NCBI GenBank assembly: GCA_965231925.1
Contig: OZ246894.1
Span: 3,968,001 to 4,032,000 of the forward strand
DNA from: Poriferisodalis sp965231925
GTDB lineage: Bacteria; Actinomycetota; Acidimicrobiia; Acidimicrobiales; Poriferisodalaceae
DNA length: 64,000 nucleotides
Reading direction: 5' to 3'
In this document: positions 34,100 through 42,767 of the stretch, one piece after another
Position numbering within the stretch: the first letter of the stretch is position 1
Layout: every line of letters starts with the position of its first letter
Notes under the pieces: model-generated
Databases searched by the model: none
What the model saw: the letters and a program-made list of their open reading frames with translations, nothing else
Told to the model about the DNA's origin: nothing
Program-made: the position numbers and the translations under genes

Positions 34100-35236
34100 T
34101 CAGGGCGTGGTGCAGAGGCCGGCGAGACTGCCGATCGCTGTGTCGCGGCGAGGCTGGCGAACCTCGTGCTCGTCGTAGCCGTTGGTGGTGTAGCCCAACG
34201 ACAGACCGGTGGCTGGATCACCCCAGGCCAGCTGCCCACCGGCACCGTTATGGCCGAACGCCATCGGCGACACGGTGCGACCCAGCCCTCGCATATTCGA
34301 CATGCCGTCGTCGCCTGCCAGGAAGAGCCCGATCGAGCGATTTGCGGGCATCCCCATCGGGTCGGGCATCGTGTTGCGCACCTCGCCGGTGCCGACGGCC
34401 AACATCTCGGGGTCCCACAGTTCGTCGGGGTTGCCGAGCAGGCCTTGGTAGAAGAGCGCCAGGTCGACCGCAGTGCCGAACCCTCCGCCACCGGGCACGC
34501 CCACCTCGCGCACCGATGGCTCGTTGAAGCGCAGGATCGCCTCGTTGGTGACCTCGGTCATGGGCAGCTCGCGCACGCCGAACGTCGCCTCGAGCTCGTC
34601 AGGCGTTGCCGGCTCGCCCACGAGGATTAGCTCCGCGATGCCGTCCTGATCCTCTGGTGCCAAGCCCAGTATGCGCGGCAGTCCCAGCGGCCCGGTGACC
34701 CTGTCGTGCACCTCGTCGCGGAAGTCGTTGCCGGTGACTGCGTTGATGATCTCGGCCAGCACCCAGTGTGCCGACGTCGGGTGGTACTCGTACCGGGTGC
34801 CGGGTTCCCAATTCAGCCGCCAATTCGCCATGGCGACCAGCCGCGACTCCGACGTGTCCCATTCCGGCGGCTTGAGCGGGGCATGGGGAAAGCCCGACGT
34901 GTGCAGCATCACCTGTTCGACGGTGATCTGGTCCTTGCCGTTCTCGCCAAAGGCCGGCACGTAGCTGGCAGCCGTCGCGTCGAGATCCACCAGGCCTTCG
35001 CTGATGAGCTGCCACATCGTCGAGGCCACGAACGGCTTGGTGGCCGAGAAGATGCAGTATCGGGTGTCGTCGGTGGCGTCGCCGTAGGTGGCCTGCGCAA
35101 CGATCTCGCCCTCGAAGCCGACGGCCACCTGGCAGCTCGGCAGCAGCCCCGATTCGGCCTCGCGCTTGCAGCGGTCGAGCAGCGCGTCGAGGCGGGATGG
35201 TTGGACAGTGGATGGGGCGTCAGTTGTAGTGCTCAC
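34100..35236 (-). CDS. Class C beta-lactamase-like serine hydrolase
   Basis: The protein has 378 residues. CIFSATKPFVASTMW carries the Ser-x-x-Lys nucleophile motif (about 65), and GTRYEYHPTSAHWVLAEI the Tyr of the second motif. FGHNGAGGQLAW, near the C-terminus, is the His-x-Gly third motif of EstB-like esterases and penicillin-binding-like hydrolases. DHRxTGxxxHTSGF-like VMLHTSGFPHAPL is present. There is no signal peptide, so it is probably a cytoplasmic esterase or peptidase rather than a resistance enzyme. It lies next to the divergent LLM oxidoreductase. Confidence 0.87.
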   Translation of the reverse strand: MSTTTDAPSTVQPSRLDALLDRCKREAESGLLPSCQVAVGFEGEIVAQATYGDATDDTRYCIFSATKPFVASTMWQLISEGLVDLDATAASYVPAFGENGKDQITVEQVMLHTSGFPHAPLKPPEWDTSESRLVAMANWRLNWEPGTRYEYHPTSAHWVLAEIINAVTGNDFRDEVHDRVTGPLGLPRILGLAPEDQDGIAELILVGEPATPDELEATFGVRELPMTEVTNEAILRFNEPSVREVGVPGGGGFGTAVDLALFYQGLLGNPDELWDPEMLAVGTGEVRNTMPDPMGMPANRSIGLFLAGDDGMSNMRGLGRTVSPMAFGHNGAGGQLAWGDPATGLSLGYTTNGYDEHEVRQPRRDTAIGSLAGLCTTP

Positions 35237-35391
35237 GGCCTTGGCCTAGCACCCGCGGCTACCGTCTCGCTTCACATCCGGCCCGCAGATGCACATGAGG
35301 CTGAGCCGAATGGCGAAGTCGTGGCCCGAGCGGCCCGTGAGCACAATCGCATGAAATAGGGAACATGAGCGGGAAGCAGCAGAGGGACGCA

Positions 35392-36324
35392 ATGAGCGAC
35401 AGCACACCGGCCAACGGCAATATCGAATTCGGGCTGGCGATACGCCGCAGCGACGACATCGCCGGACAGGCCCGCGAGATCGAAGCACTCGGCTACGACT
35501 ACGCCACCACCGGCGAGCATGTTTTCTTCCATGTGCCCACCTCGAACGGCTTCATCTCGCTGGCGGTCGCGGCGGGCGCCACCACCACGCTGAAGCTGAT
35601 GACGTCCATCACGCTGATCCCGCTGTACCCGGCGGCGCTGTGCGCAAAGCTCGCGGCCGCGCTCGACGTGGCATCGGGGGGGCGGTTCCACCTCGGCGTC
35701 GGCGTCGGCGGCGAGTATCCGTCGGAGTTCGAGGCGTGCGGGGTGCCGGTGCGCGAGCGCGGCGCCCGCACGAACGAGGCGCTCGAGATCATGCAGCGCC
35801 TGTGGACCGAGGACGACGTCACCTTCGAAGGCCGCTTCAACACGCTGTCGGGCGTCACGCTCGCGCCCAGGCCCGCCTCGCCGCCGCCGATCTGGGTGTC
35901 GGGCCGCCAAGACGCCGCGTGGAAGCGCGCTGCTCGCTACGGCGACGGCTGGCTGCCGTACATGTACACCCCCGAACGCCTGGCGCAATCGATCGAGGCC
36001 ATCGCGGGCTACCGCGAAGAAGCAGGCAATCCGAAACCTGTCGAGTCCGGAATGTTCGTGTTCTTCTGCTGCCACGAAGACAACGACACCGCCGTCGAAT
36101 ACGCAGCGGAGCGCCTGTCGAAGCAGTACGCCCAAGATTTCTCCCAGCTCGTGCACAAGTTCGCCATCGCGGGCGACCCCGACCGGTGCGTTGCACGACT
36201 GCGCGAGTACATCGACGCCGGAGCCCGCACCGTCGTGCTCAGCGCGGCCTCGCCGATGCACTACATAGAGGAGAGCGAGCGATTCATGGCAGCCGAGGTG
36301 CTTCCACGAATCCGCGGCCAATAG
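35392..36324 (+). CDS. LLM-class (F420-dependent type) oxidoreductase
   Basis: From the ATG at 35392 (GAGGGA upstream) this is 310 residues. It has the luciferase-like TIM-barrel fold: IEFGLAIRRSDDIAGQAREI, YDYATTGEHVFFH, LKLMTSITLIPLYPAALCAK, SGGRFHLGVGVGGEYPSEF (phosphate-binding loop) and PPIWVSGRQDAAWKRAARYG. It matches F420-dependent family members of actinobacteria. The acyl-CoA synthetase gene follows after 34 bases, so the two are probably cotranscribed and may act on the same lipid or terpenoid acid. Confidence 0.88.
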   Translation: MSDSTPANGNIEFGLAIRRSDDIAGQAREIEALGYDYATTGEHVFFHVPTSNGFISLAVAAGATTTLKLMTSITLIPLYPAALCAKLAAALDVASGGRFHLGVGVGGEYPSEFEACGVPVRERGARTNEALEIMQRLWTEDDVTFEGRFNTLSGVTLAPRPASPPPIWVSGRQDAAWKRAARYGDGWLPYMYTPERLAQSIEAIAGYREEAGNPKPVESGMFVFFCCHEDNDTAVEYAAERLSKQYAQDFSQLVHKFAIAGDPDRCVARLREYIDAGARTVVLSAASPMHYIEESERFMAAEVLPRIRGQ

Positions 36325-36358
36325 GCGGCCTCGCCGGCACGCCGGGGGTGAGAAACAA

Positions 36359-38053
36359 GTGGCGGCAAAGCGATTCTTCGAGACGACGCTCCAAGCAGAG
36401 CGCATCGACGAACTGGGCGCGTCGGGCGCGTGGCCGAACCGGCTGCTCGACGATCAGATCACCAAGTGGTCCGCTGAGCGGTCCAGCGAACCGGTCATCA
36501 CCGACCGCTTCGGCACGATGACCTGGGGCGAGTTCGGTGCCGAGGTGGACGCAGCCAGCAAGGGTCTGCTGGAGATCGGCGTCCGCCCCGGCGTGATCGT
36601 GCAACTGCAACTGCCGAATTGGCGCCATTTCGTCGTGGCTGCGATGGCATGCGACCGGATCGGTGCCGTGGTCAATCCAGTCGCCCCGATCTTCCGGCAC
36701 AACGAAGTCACTGTCATGAGCGAGCTCGGCCGGCCGCTGGTCGTCATCACCGCCGACAGCTATCGCGGATTCGGCCTGGCGCAGATGCACGCCGAGCTGC
36801 GGGAGCGCTGTGAATGGGTGTCAGAGCTGGTGGTCGTGCCAGGCCCCTCGGTGAATACGACCGACTCAATGGAGGACGAGTCGTGGCTGCCCGCCGATGC
36901 GATGACCTGGGAAGAACTGATCGAGGAGGGCCGCTTCTCGTCCTACGACCGCTCCGCTGTCGACCTGTGCCGGCCGGGTCCCAACGACGTCTGCGAGATG
37001 ATGTTCACCTCGGGTACCACCGGGATGCCCAAGGGTGTCATGCACACGCACAACATCCTGTCGGTGGCCGTCGACGCCTTCGTGAACACCGTCTGCGAGG
37101 GACTTGAGCCCCATCCGGGTTCGGGTGCGCCCCAGGCGTATGTCTGCCATATGGCATCCACCCTCGGCCACCAGACCGGGTACCTCTACGGCATGCGATT
37201 GCCGCTGCATATCGGCGGTCATGTCGTCTTTCAGGATGTGTGGGATCCGGTCGAGTTCGTGGGCCTCATCGAGAAACACCGGATCCAACTATCGATGGGC
37301 GCGACGCCGTTCCTCGCCGATGTGCTCAACGTCGGGAACCTGGCCGATCATGACCTGTCGTCGTGGCAGCAATTCCTGTGCGCCGGAGCGGCAATACCGC
37401 GCCCGATGCTCGAACGCGCACTCGAGCTGCTGCCGGCTTGCACCGTGCTGCCCGGCTGGGGCATGACCGAATGCGGCCTGCTGACGGTAGGCCGGCCCAG
37501 CGATCCGCTCGAGCGCCGGCTCACCGACGGGCGAGCGGTCGACGACAACGAGGTGCGCGTCGTCGACGAAGCGGGCGATCCGGTGATCGATGCGGAAGGC
37601 GACCTGCAGTGCCGCGGCTCCGCGCTGTTCGCCGGCTACATGGCAGGCCGGGAGTTCACCTCCCAGCATTGGCCCGACGGCTGGTTCGACACTGGCGACC
37701 GGGCGATCATGAACGCCGACGGCTACATCGCCATTGCGGGCCGTTCCAAGGACTTGGTCATCCGCGGCGGCGAAAACGTTCCCGTCAAAGAGGTCGAGGA
37801 CGTGCTGCTGCGGCACCCTGCGGTCGGCGTGGTGGCCATCGTTGCGAAGCCGCACGAGCGGCTCGGCGAGATCGGCTGTGCCTTCGTGCAGCCGGCAGGA
37901 GACGCCCCTTCGCTTGCCGAGCTCACGGATTTCTTGGAGTCACAGAACGTGACCCGTCAGTTCTGGCCCGAAGAGCTCGTAATTGTCGACGAGTTCCCGA
38001 TGACGCCGAGCGGCAAGATCCAGAAGTACCGGCTGCGTGAGCGCCTCGACTGA
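36359..38053 (+). CDS. Acyl-CoA synthetase (AMP-forming)
   Basis: The protein has 564 residues with a GTG start at 36359. Adenylate-forming motifs are complete: MFTSGTTGMPKGVMHTHN (phosphate loop), LPGWGMTECGLLTVG (A5), GWFDTGDRAIMNADGYI (A7), IAGRSKDLVIRGGENVPV (hinge, A8) and TPSGKIQKYRLRERL with the catalytic Lys (A10). It activates a carboxylic acid to the acyl-CoA; the CaiB, thiolase and dioxygenase genes in the window fit a life on diverse acids. Substrate unknown. Its partner upstream is the LLM oxidoreductase. Confidence 0.93.
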   Translation: MAAKRFFETTLQAERIDELGASGAWPNRLLDDQITKWSAERSSEPVITDRFGTMTWGEFGAEVDAASKGLLEIGVRPGVIVQLQLPNWRHFVVAAMACDRIGAVVNPVAPIFRHNEVTVMSELGRPLVVITADSYRGFGLAQMHAELRERCEWVSELVVVPGPSVNTTDSMEDESWLPADAMTWEELIEEGRFSSYDRSAVDLCRPGPNDVCEMMFTSGTTGMPKGVMHTHNILSVAVDAFVNTVCEGLEPHPGSGAPQAYVCHMASTLGHQTGYLYGMRLPLHIGGHVVFQDVWDPVEFVGLIEKHRIQLSMGATPFLADVLNVGNLADHDLSSWQQFLCAGAAIPRPMLERALELLPACTVLPGWGMTECGLLTVGRPSDPLERRLTDGRAVDDNEVRVVDEAGDPVIDAEGDLQCRGSALFAGYMAGREFTSQHWPDGWFDTGDRAIMNADGYIAIAGRSKDLVIRGGENVPVKEVEDVLLRHPAVGVVAIVAKPHERLGEIGCAFVQPAGDAPSLAELTDFLESQNVTRQFWPEELVIVDEFPMTPSGKIQKYRLRERLD

Positions 38054-38170
38054 TCCGCGTCGGCTCGCAGCTCGTCACCCGGTGCGCGTCTCAGCAGGCG
38101 TGGCCAGCCACTGTTCGAGGCCTTGCGGCAGTCGACCGGGCCGAGGGCGTCCTGCCAGATGTGACGAGCC

Positions 38171-40162
38171 CTATTGGTCATACGAGACGGGAATGCCCTC
38201 GACGGTGTAGGTGACTTGGGGGTCCCACAGCAGCCAGTCGCTGATGCCGAGGTCAGCGGCAGCGTCGATCTGGGCGCGCACCTCGGCAGGGCCGTAGCTC
38301 ACTCGCATCGAGAAATCCTGCAACCACGGCACGACCGCAGTGTTGGTGCCCGCGAGCACACGCTGGAACTGGGCCAGCGACGCCTTGGTGATGTCGTAGG
38401 GCTGCGCTTCTGGGTGTACCACGCCGTACTCGCCGCGTCCCCAGTGCGACGGATACACCATGGGCGCCACATAGTCGACGTGACTGGACATGGCACCGAT
38501 GTCCTGCGCCACCCACTCGCCGCGATCGGCTGCGATGCCGAAGACCGACACACCATGGAACACCTGCGCTTGGCGCAGCATAGAACCCGCCTCGGCGAGG
38601 AAGCTCACGATGACCGGTGACGGGTCGCCGCCGTCCCAGCCGGGAATCTGTATTCCGCTGAGGTCGCCTTCGGGCCGACGCATGTAATCCCACAAGATGT
38701 CGTCGATGCCGGCGGCAGCCGCTTCTGCGGCGATGTCCAGGTTGTACTGCCGCACGGTTGGGTGGTTGAAGTTGGTGAAACCGCCATAGCTGGACAGCGG
38801 CCGTCCGTCAGGCGTCTGCAGCACCCAGTCGCGGTCTCCGATTGCCACGGCATAGCGGGTCAGCGTCGGGTCCCTGAATGCCACGATGCGACCGATGACA
38901 CGCACGCCCATGTCGTGCAGTTCGTCGATGGCGTCCCGCAAGTCATACAGCTCGCGCGATGCGCCGGCCAGCTGGGCCAGCCGGACGTCGGTCCGGTGGC
39001 CGATCCGTCCGTCCTCGTCCTTGAGATCGAGTTGGACGGCGTTGATGCGTCCCTGTTCAATGAGTTCCACCACCGACGAGCGCAGCCCGTCGTGGTCCCA
39101 GGCGGCCGCGGTGACATGCACGCCGGTGGTGTGCGGATAGCCGATGGGCACGATGACGTCGAAAGCGGTGCTGTTACCGGCTGCGTCTGTCGCGACCACC
39201 GGGATTGGCCCGCCGGGCGGGCTCGGCAAGGTGAGGCTGAACGAACCCGATGCCGTGTCGAGCCGCTGGTCCCCGATCTGCAGGGACACGCCAGCCTCGA
39301 CGGACCCGGCGAGGACCACCGGCTCGCCGAGCGTCACCGGGTCGAAGACTTTCGGCAGATCCACCGTCGGCGGTGTCCCATCGACGGTGAACGCCACTTG
39401 TGCGGTTGCAGTGCCGTAGAAACGTCGCTTGACGTCGAACGTGACGATATGCGTGCCTTCGGTCAGCTCCGGCACCGGCCACACAATGCGGTTGTCATAA
39501 CGCTGCACACCGCTCACCGGGAAACCGTCGAGCAGCATCTGCGCCGAAGTGGCATCGCCGCCGTCCACGCTGAACTCCAGAACCGTCCCTGCCAGCTGAG
39601 CCGGCCGCAGCATCGCACCGTCGCTGATGCCCGAGACGGTGATCTCGGTGACGCGCAGCGCATTCATCGCCACGAAGCCCACACCGAGTGTTGCGGCGAC
39701 GAGCAGGATTGCGACAATCGCCCGGCCGCCGCGGCGGCGTGTGGGCGGCGGCCCCGCTATGCCGATGACCGCCCGGTCGGCCACCCGTCGTGCGCGTCGG
39801 CTCAAGCCGCTCGCATACAGCGGAGTCTCGGGCTTCGGCGGCCGCCACGGGAAGCCCCAGCCCTCGGCCGGATCTACGGGACCTGCCGTCTGCTGGGCAT
39901 CGGAGGCACCGGCGAGGTCGTTTCCGACCAGCGACGGCCCTACTTCATGGCCGTGCGGGGTCAGCGACCAGCGCGCGCCTCGCAACCCCGGAACCGAGCC
40001 CACCGGAGCCACAATTCCCGACCGCTGCAGCATGTCCAGCGACGTTTGCACCGTCTGGCCGTCCAGGGCGGCAGCCGCGCTGATCTCGCCGATCTCGGCC
40101 GTCCCCCCACGGACGAGCAGCTCGCGCAGTATGCGCCTGTCGGCCGGCGCCAACAATGGCAT
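38171..40162 (-). CDS. Membrane protein: winged helix-TM-Ig-like-DUF4015 glycosidase-type domain
   Basis: This 663-residue protein begins with a winged-helix-like region (about 1-75: LAPADRRILRELLVRGGTAE, LDMLQRSGIVAPVG, ARWSLTPHGHEVG). A basic stretch RRRGGRAI and one transmembrane helix (about 150-172, IVAILLVAATLGVGFVAMNA) follow, then beta-rich Ig-like repeats. The C-terminal half is a DUF4015 TIM barrel (GVHVTAAAWDHDGLRSSVVE, INAVQLDLKDEDGRIG, DILWDYMRRPEGDLSG, VDYVAPMVYPSHWGRGEYG), a putative glycoside hydrolase fold. Topology puts the wHTH inside and the barrel outside, like a one-component membrane sensor. It follows QueF by 37 bases. Confidence 0.82.
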   Translation of the reverse strand: MPLLAPADRRILRELLVRGGTAEIGEISAAAALDGQTVQTSLDMLQRSGIVAPVGSVPGLRGARWSLTPHGHEVGPSLVGNDLAGASDAQQTAGPVDPAEGWGFPWRPPKPETPLYASGLSRRARRVADRAVIGIAGPPPTRRRGGRAIVAILLVAATLGVGFVAMNALRVTEITVSGISDGAMLRPAQLAGTVLEFSVDGGDATSAQMLLDGFPVSGVQRYDNRIVWPVPELTEGTHIVTFDVKRRFYGTATAQVAFTVDGTPPTVDLPKVFDPVTLGEPVVLAGSVEAGVSLQIGDQRLDTASGSFSLTLPSPPGGPIPVVATDAAGNSTAFDVIVPIGYPHTTGVHVTAAAWDHDGLRSSVVELIEQGRINAVQLDLKDEDGRIGHRTDVRLAQLAGASRELYDLRDAIDELHDMGVRVIGRIVAFRDPTLTRYAVAIGDRDWVLQTPDGRPLSSYGGFTNFNHPTVRQYNLDIAAEAAAAGIDDILWDYMRRPEGDLSGIQIPGWDGGDPSPVIVSFLAEAGSMLRQAQVFHGVSVFGIAADRGEWVAQDIGAMSSHVDYVAPMVYPSHWGRGEYGVVHPEAQPYDITKASLAQFQRVLAGTNTAVVPWLQDFSMRVSYGPAEVRAQIDAAADLGISDWLLWDPQVTYTVEGIPVSYDQ

Positions 40163-40199
40163 CAGTTCGAGTGTATTGAGGCCGCCAGACGGCCTTCAG

Positions 40200-40595
40200 T
40201 CACTCGCCGGCGGTATCGACCAGCGACGCCGGGGCGGGATGGCGGGCGGTGACGGTGGTCGTGATGCCGCCCCTGACGAGCCAGCGCGTCTCGACCGTGG
40301 CCTGTTTGGGGGCGACGGCAGCCGCCAAGTCGTCGAGTATGCGGTTGGTGATGGCCTCGTGGTGGACGGGTTCGTCCCGGTAGCTCCACAGGTAGAGCTT
40401 CAGCGATTTCAGCTCCACGATGCGACGGTCGGGGACGTAGGCGATCTCCACGGTGGCGTAGTCGGGCTGCCCAGTTACCGGGCAGACGCAGGTCAGCTCC
40501 GGTGTCGTGCAGCGCACCTCGTAGTCACGGTCCGGGTAGGGGTCGTCGAGCGCGATGAGGTCTCGCGTAGGTGCGTTTGCCGATTCGCTTGCCAT
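40200..40595 (-). CDS. queF: NADPH-dependent 7-cyano-7-deazaguanine (preQ0) reductase, QueF
   Basis: This 131-residue protein is the short, unimodular QueF type. CVCPVTGQPDYATVEI gives the catalytic Cys38 and the conserved Asp45, and ELKSLKLYLWSYRDEPVHHE is the family signature with the NADPH- and substrate-binding Glu/His. It reduces preQ0 to preQ1 for queuosine tRNA modification. No other queuosine genes are nearby. It sits between an IMPDH/GMPR-like gene (35 bases upstream) and the membrane glycosidase-type gene. No preQ1 riboswitch is visible in the short gap. Confidence 0.95.
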   Translation of the reverse strand: MASESANAPTRDLIALDDPYPDRDYEVRCTTPELTCVCPVTGQPDYATVEIAYVPDRRIVELKSLKLYLWSYRDEPVHHEAITNRILDDLAAAVAPKQATVETRWLVRGGITTTVTARHPAPASLVDTAGE

Positions 40596-40630
40596 GGCGG
40601 AACTCCTCGACTGGCGGGCAGTCGCACCCG

Positions 40631-41710
40631 TCAGTACGACAGGGTGGCGTGCGGTGTGTTCTCCGCCAACCCGAGGGGGGTGACGGCAACGAATTCGGCG
40701 CGTTCGGTGAATTCGGCCAATGTGCGGGCGTTGGTGTAGCTCATGGCGCTGCGCAGGCCGGCCATCAGCTCCCCGATCAGCTTGCCCGCCTCGCCCCGGT
40801 AAGGCACGGTGCCTTCCACTCCCTCAGGGGCCCGCTGCTCGAAGTACTCGTCGTCGATTTCCTCGCCGTGGCGCTCGGCGCGCGCCTCGATGGCTTCGAA
40901 GCTGGCCATGCCGCGAATGCGCTTGCGCAACCCGTGCGGGCCTTGCTCGACTTCGCCGGGGCTCTCCTTGGTGCCTGCGAGCATGCTCCCGATCATCACG
41001 GTCTCCGCACCCACGGCGAGCGCCTTGGCGATGTCGCCCGAGTGCTTGATGCCGCCATCGGCAATGACCGGGACGCCGAAACCGGCTTCGGCCAGGCCAT
41101 TGACCACCATGTCGGTGGCCGTCAGCTGTGGCACTCCGACGCCCGCCACGAGTCGCGTTGTGCAGACCCCGCCAGGCCCGACGCCGACCTTGATCGCATC
41201 GGCGCCGGCTTGTGCCATGTCGATCGCGCCGTCGATCGTGGCGACGTTGCCGGCGATGACGTCAGTGTCGGCGAAGTGGTCCTTCAGGCGACGCACGCCG
41301 TCGATTGCGTGATCGGCATGACCGTGCGCGATGTCGAGCACCAGCACATCGGCCCCCGCGGCTACGAGCGCCTTGGCCCGGTCGCCCATGTCGTGATCGG
41401 TGCCGACGGCGGCTCCGGCCACCAGTGCGCCGTCGTCGACCTCCTTGATGGCGGCTATCTGTGCAGCCTGCGCGTCGATGGGCATGAAGCGATGGACGAT
41501 TCCTGCGCCGCCGAGACGAGCCATCGCTATCGCCATTTCGTGCTCGCAGACCGTGTCCATGTTGGCCGCGATGACAGGCAGGACCAGTTCAATGTTGCGC
41601 GAGAGGCGCGTGCGAACCGAGACGTCGCTGCGACTGCGAATCGACGACCGCTGCGGAACGATCAGCACGTCGTCGAACGTCAGTCCGGTTGGCAAGTCGC
41701 GCAGTTTCAT
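40631..41710 (-). CDS. CBS-less IMP dehydrogenase/GMP reductase family protein
   Basis: The ATG at 41710 (MKLRDLPTGLTFDDVLIVPQ) gives 359 residues. The barrel runs without the CBS pair of normal IMP dehydrogenase. The active loop KVGVGPGGVCTTRLVAGVGV contains the catalytic Cys, and GVPVIADGGIKHSGDIAKAL, VMIGSMLAGTKESPGE and EGVEGTVPYRGEAGKL are family landmarks. Length suits GMP reductase or GuaB-related actinobacterial proteins; the sequence alone does not separate the two reactions. The purine link to downstream QueF is suggestive. Only 28 bases separate its start from the divergent YceI gene, so promoters must overlap or transcripts be nearly leaderless. Confidence 0.88.
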   Translation of the reverse strand: MKLRDLPTGLTFDDVLIVPQRSSIRSRSDVSVRTRLSRNIELVLPVIAANMDTVCEHEMAIAMARLGGAGIVHRFMPIDAQAAQIAAIKEVDDGALVAGAAVGTDHDMGDRAKALVAAGADVLVLDIAHGHADHAIDGVRRLKDHFADTDVIAGNVATIDGAIDMAQAGADAIKVGVGPGGVCTTRLVAGVGVPQLTATDMVVNGLAEAGFGVPVIADGGIKHSGDIAKALAVGAETVMIGSMLAGTKESPGEVEQGPHGLRKRIRGMASFEAIEARAERHGEEIDDEYFEQRAPEGVEGTVPYRGEAGKLIGELMAGLRSAMSYTNARTLAEFTERAEFVAVTPLGLAENTPHATLSY

Positions 41711-41738
41711 GAGCGACCCCAAGCTACCGTGACCCGCC

Positions 41739-42629
41739 ATGAGCCCCCGGCGTCGGACCATGTTGACCATTGGCGTGCTTCTGGTGATCGTGGCCGCTGC
41801 GGCGGCGCTCGGCGTCTGGCGGATCCTCGGCAACGCACCCGAAGAGGTGAGCCTGGCTGAGGCGGTCGAAGACGCCGAGATGGCCCAAGACGAGCCCGCA
41901 ACTGCGACGCCATCTAGTGCGACCGCCCCTGCCGACGGTGACGCTGCCTCCGAAACCGGGGGCACTGACGGTGCCGGTACGGACGAGAGCGACAGCACTG
42001 CCAGTGCGGAAACTGGCGTCAGCGACACCGACGAGGACGTTGCACCAGAAATTGCCGTGACGTCGACTGCAGAGCTCGCGGGCACGTGGGCCGTGGATGC
42101 CAAGACCGGAGAGTTCACGCTGGAGGACGCCACCGGCTCGTTCGCTGGCTTCCGGGTCGACGAGGAACTGGCGAGCGTCGGCGCCTTCACTGCGGTGGGC
42201 CGCACCGGCGACGTCAGCGGCACGCTAGAGATTGCCGATGAGCACGTGACCTCCGCGGAGATCGCGGTCGACCTCACGACACTGCAGACCGACGACCGGC
42301 GACGAGACAGCGCAGTGCAGCGGGCCCTGGGAACGTCTCAGCACCAGACGGCGACGTTCGTGCTCGCCGGGGAACTGCACATCGAGGGAGCCGTAGAGAG
42401 CGGCGAGCCCGTCAGCTTCGCGGCGCCGGGCGACCTGACAGTGAACGGCATCACCCAACCCGTCGTCGTCGACATCGAAGCTCAGCTGGTCGGGAGCGTC
42501 ATCGCCGTGGTCGGCTCAGTCGAGATCACGTTTGCGGACTTCGACGTAACTGTTCCGCAGGTACCGGTCGTCCTCTCAGCAGAAGACCACGGCATCATGG
42601 AATTCCAGTTGCTGTTCAGGCGCGCTTGA
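41739..42629 (+). CDS. YceI-domain protein, membrane-anchored
   Basis: The protein has 296 residues. The N-terminus is a signal anchor (RRRTMLTIGVLLVIVAAAAA, about 4-30). A disordered Ala/Thr/Ser/Asp-rich stretch (about 40-110) follows, then a YceI lipocalin-like barrel (ELAGTWAVDAKTGEFTLEDA, DVSGTLEIADEHVTSAEIAV, LTVNGITQPVVVDIEAQL). YceI proteins bind isoprenoids or related lipids outside the cytoplasm. The stop codon lies inside the first of three hairpins at 42617-42706. Confidence 0.88.
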   Translation: MSPRRRTMLTIGVLLVIVAAAAALGVWRILGNAPEEVSLAEAVEDAEMAQDEPATATPSSATAPADGDAASETGGTDGAGTDESDSTASAETGVSDTDEDVAPEIAVTSTAELAGTWAVDAKTGEFTLEDATGSFAGFRVDEELASVGAFTAVGRTGDVSGTLEIADEHVTSAEIAVDLTTLQTDDRRRDSAVQRALGTSQHQTATFVLAGELHIEGAVESGEPVSFAAPGDLTVNGITQPVVVDIEAQLVGSVIAVVGSVEITFADFDVTVPQVPVVLSAEDHGIMEFQLLFRRA

Positions 42630-42706
42630 GCGCCTGAACCATCAGACACAGCAGGCGCCCTTGAGCGCCTGAACCATCCGACACAGCAGGCGCCCTTGAG
42701 CGCCTA
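42617..42706. repeat. Three 35-bp tandem repeats, each with a hairpin, after YceI
   Basis: CTTGAGCGCC occurs at 42625, 42660 and 42695, a period of 35 bases. Each unit contains CAGGCGC-CCTTGA-GCGCCTG (42617-42636, 42652-42671, 42687-42706; one or two changes between units), a GC-rich stem of 6-7 pairs with a short loop, joined by AACCATC(A/C)GACACAG spacers. The first hairpin includes the YceI stop. They lie 62 bases before the dehalogenase ATG on the same strand. They may act as repeated transcription terminators or as an mRNA-stabilising or processing array. Confidence 0.8.
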
Positions 42707-42767
42707 TGCGACGTGTTGCTGAGTCGGGCATGATGTGGCGCCGATCCGGCCGAACGAAGGAGCACCC

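Noticed and set aside
40596..40630. preQ1 riboswitch before QueF
   Set aside because: The gap is only 35 bases and shows no pseudoknot-like pairing; QueF appears to be translated from the upstream gene's transcript.
42706..42767. Attachment site from the hairpin repeats at the dehalogenase
   Set aside because: The repeat unit is not found again at the distal end of the AbiE-like module, so the array is not part of that insertion.
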